Shown in pieces: positions 9,301 to 16,923 of a DNA stretch of 64,000 nucleotides. Under the pieces are notes generated by a model. The model was not told the origin of the DNA and made no database searches. It saw nothing but the letters and a program-made list of their open reading frames with translations. Both the position numbers and the translations under genes were made by a program. The DNA comes from Myxococcales bacterium UBA1660. GTDB lineage: Bacteria; Myxococcota_A; Polyangia; Polyangiales; Houyiibacteriaceae. Numbering within the stretch: the first letter of the stretch is position 1; each line of letters begins with the position of its first letter. Location of the stretch: NCBI GenBank assembly GCA_002320815.1, contig DCLA01000128.1:150332-214331 (forward strand), written 5' to 3'.

Positions 9301-9393
9301 ATGAAGCAGTCCAACTCCAATCCTCGAGACACGTGGCGTCCCCCGACGCGGCCGGCGCCCTGGTGGGCCCACCTGCTGCGCTGGTGGCTCTAA
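9301..9393 (+). CDS. Possible 30-residue Trp-rich small protein
   Basis: A plus-strand ORF of 30 codons plus TAA lies in an otherwise empty gap. The peptide is Pro/Arg-rich in its middle and ends in an aromatic stretch (APWWAHLLRWWL), which would bind membranes. Third codon positions are mostly G or C, as in real genes here. Against it: no Shine-Dalgarno is visible, and high GC alone can create such ORFs. A promoter candidate lies about 70 nt upstream. Treat as tentative. Confidence 0.25.
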   Translation: MKQSNSNPRDTWRPPTRPAPWWAHLLRWWL

Positions 9394-9402
9394 CCGCGCC
9401 GC

Positions 9403-11265
9403 TCACTCCCCCCCGCGTCGCCGAACGTGCGGTGCGGTCGCCAGGGCGACCAGCAGGTCGTCCACCGACCGGTGCGCACCGCGGAAGCGCTCCCGGAGCG
9501 CCTCGAGCTGACAGCGGCTCCGCTCGTCGACGTCCGCGCCGTAAGCCCAGCGGAACCACTGGAGGGTGAAACAGTCGGCGACCTCGTCGCCCGCCGCCAG
9601 GTGCGCCCCCAGCTCGGTGGTCCCGCGGATCGCGCCATCGGAGTCGAGGCTCCCCACGATGGCCCCGTCGAGATCGACGACCGCGCTCCGCCGGGCGCCG
9701 ACCCCATCGAAGCCCTCGAAGGCGAAGCCGATGGGATCGATGAGCCGGTGGCACCCCTCACAGGGCTGTGCGCTGGAGTGCGCGGCGTAGCGCTCGCGAG
9801 CGGTGCGGGTCGGATCGACCGGCGGAGGTTCGACCACGAGCCCCGGGGGCGGCGGCGGGAGCTCCTGGCAGAGCAGCCGCTCGCGGACGAAGAGCCCTCG
9901 GTGGATCGGCGAGGAGTCGTTGGGTCGCGCGTGGACCGCGAGGACCGCCTCCAGCTCGAGGAGCCCGCGCCGGTCATCGGACCCCGGCATGGACGCGGTG
10001 AGCAGCGCGTCGAGGGTGCCTTCCCGCGCGAGGACCTCGTCGATGGCCGCGAGGGCGGCGTCCGCGAGGGCCGCGCGGCGGGCGGGATCGAAGCCGGGGT
10101 ACGTCGCTTCGTCCTTGGCCACGGTGGCCAAGCGGTCCAGACCGAGCCAGCGGGTGACGAAGCGCCGCCGAGCCGTGACCGCCCGCGGGGACGCGAGGAG
10201 CCGGCGGGTCTCCGTCTCGATGCCCGCGAGGGTCTCCAGGGTCCCGTCCCGGGCCGCCGCGAAGAGCGCCTGGTCGGGCATGGTGCCCCAGAGCAGGTAG
10301 GAGAGCTGGGAGGCGATCTCCCAACCGTCCAGCACCTGCGCGCTCCCGTCGGGCACGCCGAGCTCGCGCCGGTAGAGGAAGTGCGGCGACTGGAGCATCG
10401 CCTCCACGACCAGGCGCGCGCCTTCGGACGGCTCCGGCGCGCCGGCCGCGAGCCCGACGTAGCGGCCGACCTCGACCTCGGTGAGCGGACGCCGGAACGC
10501 CCGCTCCCCGAAGGCGCGTACGAAGCTCTCCGCGCCGCAGCCAGCCCCGCACTCGGTCAGGGCCGCGATGGGCGCCCGCTCGGCCAGCTCCTCGGCGGCC
10601 AGCCGGAGCTGATCCGCGAAGAGCGACGACACGACCAAGGCCTCGGCGGCGTTGTCGAAGCCGTGGCGCACCTCGTCCGCGGGGAAGGTCGCGCCGGCCT
10701 CCGAGGGGATGCCGAGCAGGTCCGCGACCGTCGCGTCGTACTCCGCGGGCGTGAGCCGTCGCAGCCGCGGCGAACCGGGCGGAGGCGCCGAGCAGTCCAG
10801 GGGCGGCGGCGGGTCGCAGGTCTCGGTGCGCGCGCTGGCCACGAAGGCCCGGGCGTCCGCGGCGGGGATCGAGTCCAGGGCGAGGAGCGCGCCGCCCTGG
10901 TGACCGCCCGAGTGGACGCCGCCCGGCTTCGCCAGGAGCAGCGCGAGGCCATCCGCGTCGGCCACCGCCGCGCGGCGGGCCGCCCGATAGTTCGTCGCCA
11001 GCGCGTCGTCTGCCTCCTCGTCGACGAAGACCATGCGGGTGCTCGCCGCCGGGCCCTCGGCCTGGTGGCACCCCGCGCAGCGCACGGCGAGGAGCGGGCG
11101 CCACACCGTTCGCTCGAAGACCTCCAGCTCCGCCGCGCACGGCTCGCCGAGGGCGTCGGCTCGCGCGTCGTCGCGAGTGCGCTCGTCGGGGTCCGGGCCG
11201 CCGGCGCCGATCACCCCCTGGCAGCCCGCGAGCAGTACCAGGAGCACCCGGTGATGGCGCGTCAC
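9403..11265 (-). CDS. Haem-c lipoprotein of the DUF1592/DUF1588/DUF1595 family
   Basis: A 620-residue lipoprotein (lipobox LLAGC, Cys15) of the PSD1/DUF1592-type family common in Planctomycetes and Myxococcota. Two CxxCH c-type haem sites are visible, CAGCH at residues 63-67 and CEGCH at 502-506. Family segments include RLTPAEYDATVADLLG, FxxRAFRRPLT, MLQSPHFLYRRE and HPxxGLFVRERLLC-like HRGLFVRERLLC. The GTG start at 11265 overlaps the stop of the upstream DUF1552 gene by four bases, so the two are translationally coupled. It probably works as a periplasmic or outer-membrane electron-transfer or oxidative enzyme; the substrate is not established. Confidence 0.85.
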   Translation of the reverse strand: MTRHHRVLLVLLAGCQGVIGAGGPDPDERTRDDARADALGEPCAAELEVFERTVWRPLLAVRCAGCHQAEGPAASTRMVFVDEEADDALATNYRAARRAAVADADGLALLLAKPGGVHSGGHQGGALLALDSIPAADARAFVASARTETCDPPPPLDCSAPPPGSPRLRRLTPAEYDATVADLLGIPSEAGATFPADEVRHGFDNAAEALVVSSLFADQLRLAAEELAERAPIAALTECGAGCGAESFVRAFGERAFRRPLTEVEVGRYVGLAAGAPEPSEGARLVVEAMLQSPHFLYRRELGVPDGSAQVLDGWEIASQLSYLLWGTMPDQALFAAARDGTLETLAGIETETRRLLASPRAVTARRRFVTRWLGLDRLATVAKDEATYPGFDPARRAALADAALAAIDEVLAREGTLDALLTASMPGSDDRRGLLELEAVLAVHARPNDSSPIHRGLFVRERLLCQELPPPPPGLVVEPPPVDPTRTARERYAAHSSAQPCEGCHRLIDPIGFAFEGFDGVGARRSAVVDLDGAIVGSLDSDGAIRGTTELGAHLAAGDEVADCFTLQWFRWAYGADVDERSRCQLEALRERFRGAHRSVDDLLVALATAPHVRRRGGE

Positions 11266-12533
11266 GACTCGAGCTCCGCCAGCGGACCGGTGCCGTAGGA
11301 GGGGTCTCCGTAGCTCTCGGTGTCCACGCCCAGGGCGCGCGCCACCGAGGTGAGCACCTGCTGGTGCGGAGCGCCGCCGAGCTGGAGGTAGCGACCGCCC
11401 CGCATGGGGCCGCCGGCGAGGACCCACGGGACCGAGCGGCACTCGTGCAGCCGCCCGTCGCCGAGCTCCTGGGCCCACAGGACCAAGGTCGAGTCGAGGA
11501 GCGACCCGCCGCTCTCCGGGTCCGGCTGGTCTTCGAGCCGCTGGAGCAAATAGGCGAACTGCTCGGCGAACCAGCGCTCGGCCCGCACGAAGGCATCGAC
11601 CCCGGCGGTGTTGGCGTCGTCGAAGTGGGAGAGCGAGTGGTGCCCCTCGGCGATGCCGAGCCAGGAGAAGACGACGGGCCCCACGGTGTGCGACCACTGC
11701 AGCGAGGCGACCCGGGTCTGTCCGCAGGCGAGCGCAGCGACCAGGAGATCCATCTGCGCCCGGCCGACGGCGGGGAAGGCATCGTTGGCTCCCGGATCGA
11801 GCGCCAGGGTCGGCGCGTCCAGCGCGCACCCCGCCACACCGGGCGAGGTCAAGGTGGTCTCCGCACGCCGGAGCGCGTCGAGGTGGGCGTCCAGCTTGGC
11901 GTGCTCGGAACGCGGCGCGCTCGCGCGCAGGTCGGCCACCTCGTCCTGGAGGAGGTCCAGGATGCTCGCGCGGCGGGCGAGGCGGTCATCCGCGGCCCCC
12001 GGCTCCACCACCGCCCCGAAGACCCGGCGATGCACGTCGGCGGGTCGGTCCGCGTTGGGCAGGTGCTCGCCCTGGCGGGCGTAGCTCATGCGCGTCTGTA
12101 CGTTCCCGCCCCAGGCGCTGGTGAGGACCCCGAGCTCCAGGCTGGCGAAGGGCGAGGCGCCACCGATGTGGCGGGCGACGAACTGGTCGATGCTCGCGCC
12201 CTCGCCCACGTGCCCGGGTCCGCCGCCGCCGGTGAGCATCGCGGCCATCCCGCCCTCGTGGTTGGACACGCCGTGGAAGTCGAGGCCATCGAGGATGACC
12301 AGCCGCTCCCGCTGGGCCGCCAGGGGTTCCAGGATGGACCCGGCGGGGAAACGGAAGTCGGTCTCGCCGCCGCTCGGGCGCCATTGGCGATGGATGGTGC
12401 CGTTGGGCGTGAAGAAGACGACCAGCCGCCGGGCGGTCCCGCCCGGGGCGCCGTGGGCCGGCGGGAGACCGACCGTGGAGGCCGCGAGACCGGCCCCCAG
12501 GCCGGCGAGGAATCGTCGTCTACCGAGTCGCAT
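11262..12533 (-). CDS. DUF1552 family exported protein
   Basis: A 423-residue protein with an RRRFLAG signal that looks Tat-type, suggesting export in folded form. The body matches DUF1552: RRLVVFFTPNGTIH near residue 36, SNHEGGMAAMLTG with a His/Glu cluster, and QWSHTVGPVVFSWLG further on. DUF1552 proteins occur almost always beside a DUF1592 haem protein, as here, where the downstream gene starts within this stop codon. Both are likely parts of one exported redox complex; this is inferred from pairing. ATG start at 12533, back to back with the plus-strand gene at 12580. Confidence 0.85.
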   Translation of the reverse strand: MRLGRRRFLAGLGAGLAASTVGLPPAHGAPGGTARRLVVFFTPNGTIHRQWRPSGGETDFRFPAGSILEPLAAQRERLVILDGLDFHGVSNHEGGMAAMLTGGGGPGHVGEGASIDQFVARHIGGASPFASLELGVLTSAWGGNVQTRMSYARQGEHLPNADRPADVHRRVFGAVVEPGAADDRLARRASILDLLQDEVADLRASAPRSEHAKLDAHLDALRRAETTLTSPGVAGCALDAPTLALDPGANDAFPAVGRAQMDLLVAALACGQTRVASLQWSHTVGPVVFSWLGIAEGHHSLSHFDDANTAGVDAFVRAERWFAEQFAYLLQRLEDQPDPESGGSLLDSTLVLWAQELGDGRLHECRSVPWVLAGGPMRGGRYLQLGGAPHQQVLTSVARALGVDTESYGDPSYGTGPLAELES

Positions 12534-12579
12534 GCCCCGAGGGAGGCGACGCTTTGCCGGATCGGGTCATACTCGGCCC

Positions 12580-13638
12580 GTGTCGCGCCTCGTTCGCCTC
12601 GCGATCCCTCTGCTCGTCGCGTCGCTCGTCCCGAGCGAGGCGGGGGCCCAATCGCAGACCCTGGAGCTCCGGGGCGCGCTCCCGGGGGACCTCGAGGTGC
12701 GCATCGCCGGGCAGCTCTCCGACCTACCCTGGCAGGTCCACCGCGACCCCACCGCGCCCGCGCCGGTGGCCGATCTCCTCGCGGCCGGGACCGCTCGGGT
12801 CGTGGCCTGGGTCGAACCGGGCCCGGCCGGCGCGCTGATGCTGCACCTACTGGACCGGCGCGACCGGCGCGTCTTGACTCGGGCGTTCGACCTCCCGGAA
12901 GGCGAAGCGCACCCGGAGTCCACCTTGCACGAGACGGTCGCGGTCTCGCTTCGCTCCAGCGTCCGCGCCCTGGCGGCCGGCGGGACCATCGGCGTGGTCG
13001 TCGAGCCGGAACCTCCGGCCCCGCCGCCGAGCGCACCGGAGCCCAGCGCTCCAGAGCCCCACGAAGCCGCCGCTCCGGCCTCGCCGGCACCGCCCTCGAC
13101 CCGCTGGGTCGCGCTCGCCGGGGGCGGGTTCGTGGCCCTCGACGGAGCGAGCCCGGCGCAGCTCGGGCCCGCGGGGGCCGTCACCCTCGCCCGGGGCGGC
13201 TGGCGGGTGAGCCTGGCCGCGCACTTCGGGCTGGGTGCCGAGGCGGAGACCGCCGAGGCCCGGCTTCGGCTCACCCGGCACACCACCGCCCTGGAGGTCG
13301 GCGGCGCCTGGACCGGGCGACGGCTGGAGGCGGCGGCTGCCCTCCGCGCCGGCGTGGCCCTCTACCGGCGGGAGACCACCGGGGTCGTCGCGCCGCTGGT
13401 CGCCACCGCCCCCCAGCGGACCGTGGCCGCCCTCGTCGGGGTCCGGGCGACGCTGCGGCTCGCGCTCCACGAGAACATCGCCCTCCGTCTCGATCTCGGC
13501 GCCGACGGGCTGGTCGGCCGACCCCGATTCCAGGCGGCGGGCGAGCCGGGGTCGACCCCCTGGGCGGTGCAGCCCTACGGAATCTTGGCCCTCGAGCTCC
13601 GGGTCGTGACCCGATCGCGCCGGAGCGGTCCTCCATGA
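12580..13638 (+). CDS. Exported protein with probable outer-membrane beta-barrel domain
   Basis: A 352-residue protein with a GTG start and a signal peptide (VSRLVRLAIPLLVASLVPSEAGAQ). The N-terminal part (about 25-140) is a small alpha/beta domain, followed by a Pro/Ala/Glu linker (about 145-170). The last about 175 residues alternate short aromatic or hydrophobic strands with turns, as in an eight-strand beta-barrel. It is not a family I can name. It overlaps the ECF sigma gene by ATGA, so it is the first gene of a four-gene operon and may be the surface sensor or a product of that regulon. Confidence 0.6.
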   Translation: MSRLVRLAIPLLVASLVPSEAGAQSQTLELRGALPGDLEVRIAGQLSDLPWQVHRDPTAPAPVADLLAAGTARVVAWVEPGPAGALMLHLLDRRDRRVLTRAFDLPEGEAHPESTLHETVAVSLRSSVRALAAGGTIGVVVEPEPPAPPPSAPEPSAPEPHEAAAPASPAPPSTRWVALAGGGFVALDGASPAQLGPAGAVTLARGGWRVSLAAHFGLGAEAETAEARLRLTRHTTALEVGGAWTGRRLEAAAALRAGVALYRRETTGVVAPLVATAPQRTVAALVGVRATLRLALHENIALRLDLGADGLVGRPRFQAAGEPGSTPWAVQPYGILALELRVVTRSRRSGPP

Positions 13639-14198
13639 TCGTGATGGCTCTGCCCGACCTCGACGTGCGCCCCCAGCGGGACCCGGACCTGGCCGCCGCC
13701 CAGGCGGGCGACCGGGCGGCCGCGGGGCGCCTCTTGCGGCGTCTCCTGCCGCGGGTGAGGAACCTGGTCCGCTACCTGGTCCGGGGCGACGCCGACGTGG
13801 ACGACATGGCCCAGCAGTCCCTCATCGCGATCCTCCAGGGGCTCCCCACCTACCGGGGCGACGGCAGCTTCGAGGGGTGGGCCGACCGGATCACCGTCCG
13901 CGAGACCCTCCGCTACGCCAAGCGCCGCCGCTTGCTCGCCCAGCGGCGCGACGAGATGGCCCCCACGCTCCGGGTCGTGCGCGGCGAAGGAGCCCGCCCC
14001 GACGCCTACCTCGACCGCCGGGAGCTAGCGCGCCTGCTGGACACCCTCCCCGACGACCAACGGCAGACCCTGGTGCTCCATCACGCGCTGGGGATGAGCG
14101 TGCCGGAGATCGCGGCGACCCTCGAGATCCCCTTCGACACGGCCAAGAGCCGACTGCGCCTGGCGATGAAGAAGCTCCGCACGGAGGACCGCTCATGA
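13635..14198 (+). CDS. ECF-type RNA polymerase sigma factor
   Basis: A 187-residue sigma-70 family factor. Region 2 spans about residues 20-95, with DVDDMAQQSLIAILQGLPTY matching the -10 binding helix. Region 4 spans about 130-185, with LPDDQRQTLVLHHALGMSV and a helix-turn-helix PEIAATLEIPFDTAKSRLRL. The ATG lies within the stop of the upstream gene, and its own stop overlaps the next start, so all are co-translated. ECF factors redirect RNA polymerase in response to envelope signals; here the signal is unknown. Confidence 0.9.
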   Translation: MIVMALPDLDVRPQRDPDLAAAQAGDRAAAGRLLRRLLPRVRNLVRYLVRGDADVDDMAQQSLIAILQGLPTYRGDGSFEGWADRITVRETLRYAKRRRLLAQRRDEMAPTLRVVRGEGARPDAYLDRRELARLLDTLPDDQRQTLVLHHALGMSVPEIAATLEIPFDTAKSRLRLAMKKLRTEDRS

Positions 14199-14959
14199 AC
14201 CGCTCCAACCTGGACGAGCTCTTCGACCTGGACGCCGAGGGTCCGGCGCGCGCCCTCGACGACGCCGCCGCCGACGCGCTGATCGAGGGCGCCCTGGACG
14301 CCTGGGCCGGCCCCGCGACCGCGGCACCGGCCGCGACGGCGGGGAAGTCGGCCGCGCTCTGGGCTGCCGCCGCGGCGGTGCTCTTCGTCGCCGGCGGGGC
14401 CGCGGCGGCGCTGATCGTGGGCGGGCCCGACGAGCCGCCCGCGCCGGTCGCCGAGACCTCCCCCGAAGAGCCTCTGGCGCCTCGGTCCTTCCCCGCCCCG
14501 GTCCCCATCCATCCCTTGCCCGGCGAGGTGGAAGAAGAAGCCGACGCCGTCGAGCCGCGCGCCCCTCGGCGCCGGGAGCGGGCGTCCGCGTCCCCCGACG
14601 ATCTCCTCCGCGAAGCCAACACGCTCCGGGGAGCGCGCCGCTGGGGCGACGCCGAGCGGACCTACCTCGAGGTCACCAGCGCCTACCCCGGGACCCACGC
14701 GGCCTACGTGGCCCAGGTCGCGGCCGGCGGCATCCGCCTCGAACGCCTGGGGAACGCGGCCGGCGCGGCGCGGCTCTATCGCGCGGCCATCCGCGCCGGA
14801 GGCCCCCTGGACCCCGAAGCACGCGACGGGCTCGCGCGGGCGCTGCGCGCCCAGGGCGACCGCGTCGGCGAACGCCGGGCGCTCGAGGCGCTCCTCGAGC
14901 GCCACCCCCAGTCCGCTTATGCCAACCGGGCCCGGCAGCGCCTCGACGCCCTCCGTTGA
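14195..14959 (+). CDS. Single-pass membrane protein with TPR-like tail, possible sigma regulator
   Basis: A 254-residue protein. Residues about 1-48 are acidic and cytosolic. A transmembrane helix (about 51-76, AALWAAAAAVLFVAGG...) and a Pro-rich linker follow. The C-terminal about 125 residues form TPR-like helical repeats (RWGDAERTYLEVTSAYPGTH, GDRVGERRALEALLERHP), predicted outside the cytoplasm. Position directly after an ECF sigma gene, with ATGA overlap, and this topology are what one expects of an anti-sigma factor. No HxxxCxxC zinc motif is present, however, so that role is an inference. It could equally be a structural partner. Confidence 0.65.
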   Translation: MNRSNLDELFDLDAEGPARALDDAAADALIEGALDAWAGPATAAPAATAGKSAALWAAAAAVLFVAGGAAAALIVGGPDEPPAPVAETSPEEPLAPRSFPAPVPIHPLPGEVEEEADAVEPRAPRRRERASASPDDLLREANTLRGARRWGDAERTYLEVTSAYPGTHAAYVAQVAAGGIRLERLGNAAGAARLYRAAIRAGGPLDPEARDGLARALRAQGDRVGERRALEALLERHPQSAYANRARQRLDALR

Positions 14960-16281
14960 GCGTTCCGCGCTACGCTACGCGGGTGGCGCGATGGCTCGTC
15001 GCGGTGCTCTGGCTCGGCTGCACCCAGGTGGACACGGTCGCCGTGCGCCCGCCGGACGCCGCCCTCCCCGGGGCCGACCTCGGCACCGACTTCTGTGAGG
15101 GCACCGGCCCCCTGGTCCAGGTCGGTGACGGACCGCGCTGCGCGGGCCAGGTCGCCCAGACGACCTTCCGCTACGCCGTCTGCACCTGCGAGGGCTGGGC
15201 GACCAGCGCGCCGGTGATCACCGACGCCTTCGACTCCACCGCCGGCCCCTACACCCTCGGCGAGGGCGGCGGCTCCGTCGGCACCAACGGACGCTTCGAC
15301 GCGGCGGCGAGCGCCGCCATCGGGGGCGGCCTCGACGTCGGCGGCGCCGCGCTGGTGTTCGGGGCCGTCGACCTCGAGGTCCGCGGGCGCCTGCGGAGCG
15401 CCGGTCCGCTCACGGGCGACGGCGCGCTGACGGTCGGCGGCGACGCCCGGGTCGATGGGGATCTCCGGGTCGGCGACCTCACCGTGGCCGGCGCCGTGAT
15501 CACGCCACCCGGCGCGACGGTGGAGGTCCGCGGCGTCGACGCCGCGCCGCGGCGCGAGATGGCGCCCGTCGACGTCCCCGCCCCCTGCGACTGCGCCCCC
15601 GACCGGCTCCTCGACGTGGCCGCCGTCGTGGACGCTCATCGGACCGACCACGACGACGCCATCGCGGGTCTGGATCCCCGCAGCCTCGTCGCCCTCCCCG
15701 CCGGGACCCGGGTGGAGCTGGACTGCGGCCGCTACTACTTCGAGCGGGTGGACGGCGCCGACCTCACCGTGCGGGCTCGCGGTCGCGTCGCGATCTTCGT
15801 CGCCGGGGACCTGGCGCTGAACGGCGCTCTCGGGGTCGAGCTCGACGCCGGCGCCGAGGTGGACCTCTTCGTGGCCGGGAACGTGCTGGGCCAGGCCCGT
15901 TGGACCCTGGGCGGGCCCGAGGATCCCGCCGCCGTGCGGGTCTACGTCGGCGGCGACGGGACCCTGGAGCTGGCGGGCGGGGCGCTCTTCGCCGGCAACG
16001 TCTACGCGCCGCGCGCGGAGCTGGTCACCCCGGCGGACGTGGAGGTCTTCGGGAGCCTCTTCGCGCGTCGCCTCGCCGCCTCGGGGCCGCTCACCGTGCA
16101 CTACGACCGGGCGGTGCTGCGCCAGGGCGCGGCGTGCCCCACCCAGGCGACCTGCACGAGCTGCCGCGACTGCGGCAACCAGGCCTGCCTGGAGGGCACG
16201 TGCGACGCCTGCCGCACCGACGCCGACTGCTGCGCTCCGCTGCTCTGCGCGGCGGGCACCTGCGTGCCTCAGATCGACTGA
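14956..16281 (+). CDS. Exported beta-solenoid-like protein with Cys-rich C-terminus
   Basis: Unrecognised protein of up to 441 residues. A TTG start overlapping the previous stop (TTGA) is likely. An in-frame GTG at 14983 would also give an export signal, ending at WLGC, so it may be a lipoprotein. Residues about 100-360 repeat short Gly/Asp/Val-rich strands (DGALTVGGDARVDGDLRVGD, RGRVAIFVAGDLALNG, AEVDLFVAGNV), as in polymer-forming beta-helix proteins. The last about 50 residues carry dense cysteines (CTSCRDCGNQACLEGTCDAC) like the other surface proteins here. It ends the sigma operon and may be the surface structure it controls. Confidence 0.6.
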   Translation: MSVPRYATRVARWLVAVLWLGCTQVDTVAVRPPDAALPGADLGTDFCEGTGPLVQVGDGPRCAGQVAQTTFRYAVCTCEGWATSAPVITDAFDSTAGPYTLGEGGGSVGTNGRFDAAASAAIGGGLDVGGAALVFGAVDLEVRGRLRSAGPLTGDGALTVGGDARVDGDLRVGDLTVAGAVITPPGATVEVRGVDAAPRREMAPVDVPAPCDCAPDRLLDVAAVVDAHRTDHDDAIAGLDPRSLVALPAGTRVELDCGRYYFERVDGADLTVRARGRVAIFVAGDLALNGALGVELDAGAEVDLFVAGNVLGQARWTLGGPEDPAAVRVYVGGDGTLELAGGALFAGNVYAPRAELVTPADVEVFGSLFARRLAASGPLTVHYDRAVLRQGAACPTQATCTSCRDCGNQACLEGTCDACRTDADCCAPLLCAAGTCVPQID

Positions 16282-16296
16282 AGCACGCAGGTCGTC

Positions 16297-16317
16297 GGGA
16301 GCCCCCGAAGGGCGCCC
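16297..16317. terminator. Hairpin between convergent genes
   Basis: GGGAGCCC (16297-16304) and GGGCGCCC (16310-16317) form an 8-bp stem with one mismatch and a 5-nt loop. It fills the 37-nt space between the plus-strand sigma operon and the minus-strand transporter operon. Confidence 0.5.
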
Positions 16318-16318
16318 G

Positions 16319-16921
16319 CTACGCGGCGGCGGAGGGCGCGGCGGCGTCGAGGACGTCGAGGGACCGGTGCACCGCGGCCTGGGCCTTGGTGAGGCTCGGT
16401 GGGACCTCGTCCCAGGCCTCGTCGGTGATCGCGCTCCAGGCGCGGGCCGCGGCGCGCTCCATCACGGCGAAGTGGCCGATCAGCTCGGCGAAGGTCTCCA
16501 GCCCGAAGCGGTCGATGAGCAGCGGGCGGGCGTCGAGGAAGACCGGGATCTCCTCGGTGAGCAGATGGTCCAGCTCGTCGGCGAGCTTCCGCGGCGCCTG
16601 GGCGACGTCCGCCGGCGCCAGGTCGCGCCCGGCGATGTCGTCGATGCGCCGGGCGATGAGGCGCATCTGCTCGATGGCCTCGCCAGCGGTGTCGGCGCTG
16701 TTGGCGTTGGCCGCCTCGTCGGCGGGGGTGTCCTTCTTCGCCGCTGCGCGAGCGACGACCACCCCGACGATCATCGTGACCCAGCCCGCGAGGAACTGGA
16801 TGCCCACGGCGGAGAACCAGTTGCCGATGCGCTCCGCGCCGATCCCCTCGGGGACGTAGGCGGCGTACCAGGACGCGACGGTGAGACCGATGACGAAGAG
16901 TCCGAATCCGGCGTAGCGCAT
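16319..16921 (-). CDS. Small membrane protein coupled to the OPT transporter
   Basis: A 200-residue protein with two N-terminal transmembrane segments (about 3-22 and 36-57, FGLFVIGLTVASWYAAYV and GIQFLAGWVTMIVGVVVA). A soluble, mostly helical acidic C-terminal domain of about 140 residues follows. No known family is recognised. Its ATG is only two bases after the transporter stop, so the two are almost certainly translated together. This suggests an accessory or regulatory subunit of the transporter. Confidence 0.65.
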   Translation of the reverse strand: MRYAGFGLFVIGLTVASWYAAYVPEGIGAERIGNWFSAVGIQFLAGWVTMIVGVVVARAAAKKDTPADEAANANSADTAGEAIEQMRLIARRIDDIAGRDLAPADVAQAPRKLADELDHLLTEEIPVFLDARPLLIDRFGLETFAELIGHFAVMERAAARAWSAITDEAWDEVPPSLTKAQAAVHRSLDVLDAAAPSAAA

Positions 16922-16923
16922 GG

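Larger units (their letters stand above)
9032..9402. other. 371-nt gap with a possible promoter and small ORF
   Basis: This gap separates two minus-strand operons. It must carry the promoter of the aldehyde dehydrogenase, which I cannot place. Its middle (about 9190-9260) is noticeably less GC-rich than its surroundings. A perfect 12-bp palindrome, GGTGGGCCCACC, sits at 9362-9373. A plus-strand promoter candidate and a short ORF are listed separately. Confidence 0.5.
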
